A program made the position numbers and the translations under genes. This document shows, piece after piece, positions 63,457 to 64,000 of a stretch of DNA of 64,000 nt (the first letter of the stretch is position 1; every line of letters starts with the position of its first letter). Location: contig NZ_JACHIG010000002.1 in NCBI RefSeq assembly GCF_014203095.1, positions 549,695-613,694 of the forward strand, written 5' to 3'. The DNA comes from Prosthecobacter vanneervenii (GTDB lineage: Bacteria; Verrucomicrobiota; Verrucomicrobiia; Verrucomicrobiales; Verrucomicrobiaceae). Below the pieces are notes generated by a model, which saw only the letters and a list, made by a program, of their open reading frames with translations, had not been told where the DNA came from and did no database searches.

Positions 63457-64000
63457 TCACTCCTCCGGCGGCACCACGCCCTCTGCACCAGCTTCATACA
63501 CTTGCAGTGCAGCGGCGGCGGAGGCCGGGCGCTGCGCGGGCTGGCGGCGGATCAGCCACTCCACCCAGCGGGTGGTGTGCGGGGGCAGATCCGGGCGCAG
63601 GGCGGCCAGCGGCTGCGTGCGGTGGTGCAGGTGCGCCACCATCACCTGCGGGGAGAGCTCTCCCTCAAAGGGATGCCGCTGTGTCAGCGCGTAGTAAAAG
63701 GTGCAGCCGAGGGAGTAGAGATCCGTGCGCGCATCCAGCGGCTCTTTGCGAAACTGCTCCGGCGCCATGAAGAAGACGCTGCCGGGCAGGCCTGCGGGCG
63801 CAGGCGCGGCGGACGCGGATGCCATGGGCGTGGCCAGCCCAAAGTCGATGAGCTTCACCTGCAGGCCGCCAGCAGGCAGGCGCTGCAGCATGAGGTTCCC
63901 CGGTTTCAGATCCAGATGAAGCAGGCCCTGTGCGTGCATGCAGGCCACGGCAGCCAGCGACTGCCGCACCAGGGCGTCAAAGTCTGCCGCTGCCAGCGGC
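63457..64000 (-). CDS. Serine/threonine protein kinase, C-terminal part (5' partial)
   Basis: The coding frame runs off the window, so the N-lobe is missing. The catalytic loop is [13 protein letters not shown], with Leu in place of the Arg of HRD (a non-RD kinase), the DFG loop is LIDFGLA, and the APE-type motif is [21 protein letters not shown]. The kinase fold ends near [16 protein letters not shown], leaving only a short acidic tail (VPPEE) and no extracellular domain, so this is a short cytoplasmic kinase unless the N-terminus carries more. Confidence 0.88.
   Translation of the reverse strand, partial: PLAAADFDALVRQSLAAVACMHAQGLLHLDLKPGNLMLQRLPAGGLQVKLIDFGLATPMASASAAPAPAGLPGSVFFMAPEQFRKEPLDARTDLYSLGCTFYYALTQRHPFEGELSPQVMVAHLHHRTQPLAALRPDLPPHTTRWVEWLIRRQPAQRPASAAAALQVYEAGAEGVVPPEE

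Overview
The window looks like a piece of a Verrucomicrobiota chromosome, probably close to Prosthecobacter or another Verrucomicrobiaceae. This rests on the gene content: two PSCyt1/PSCyt2/PSD1 (DUF1549/DUF1553) plus DUF1501 modules, a DUF1080/PVC dehydrogenase/heme fusion, secreted sulfatases, large secreted FAD oxidoreductases, an SHD1-domain membrane protein, a TIGR02597-like C-terminus, and intergenic palindromes of the kind common in this phylum. The DNA is GC-rich and densely coding. I see no rRNA, CRISPR array, phage or transposase gene.

Layout. 1-6604 is the 3' part of a giant secreted protein joining a copper-radical-oxidase-like head to a beta-propeller, a di-heme peroxidase-like module, Ig-like, malectin-like and PA14 domains. 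7044-18308 holds a DUF1080/heme dehydrogenase, carboxynorspermidine decarboxylase (nspC), a PfkB sugar kinase, a PagL-like outer-membrane protein, tRNA-Thr(UGU), a SpoU methyltransferase, a secreted protein of unknown function, a Tat-exported Gfo/Idh/MocA oxidoreductase and a dihydrolipoamide-dehydrogenase-like flavoprotein. 18403-31539 is the PVC-specific block: PSD1-DUF1501 module 1, an FAD oxidoreductase lying between a decayed and an intact AraC gene, then module 2, which is split by a GxxExxY gene bracketed by two copies of an 11-bp-phased inverted repeat. 31660-32897 is hisB-hisH. 34345-38354 is nusA-infB-rbfA on the minus strand, with a promoter and terminator-like attenuator candidate in the nusA leader.

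38845-47198 carries a sulfatase, an ammonium transporter and a four-gene GldA/GldF/GldG/DUF4340-type ABC operon. 47757-53125 has a PPC-domain protein, a second large FAD oxidoreductase and a zinc-ribbon membrane protein. 53238-58860 is a minus-strand efflux locus (TetR, DevC-like permease, ATPase, HlyD adaptor, NodT/TolC-like outer-membrane lipoprotein), followed by an ICMT-like methyltransferase; matching palindromes precede both the TetR gene and the permease. 59314-64000 contains a second sulfatase, ruvC, doxX, a polysaccharide-export-like lipoprotein and the C-terminal part of a Ser/Thr kinase.

Common themes are periplasmic or outer-membrane oxidative chemistry on glycans (heme proteins, flavoproteins, sulfatases) and an unusual load of small palindromic repeats. 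At least six repeat types are visible, concentrated in the gaps between convergent genes and around the DUF1501 modules. The best leads for something undescribed are the copper-oxidase/di-heme fusion, the repeat-GxxExxY-repeat cassette that splits an operon, and the dispersed hairpin families.
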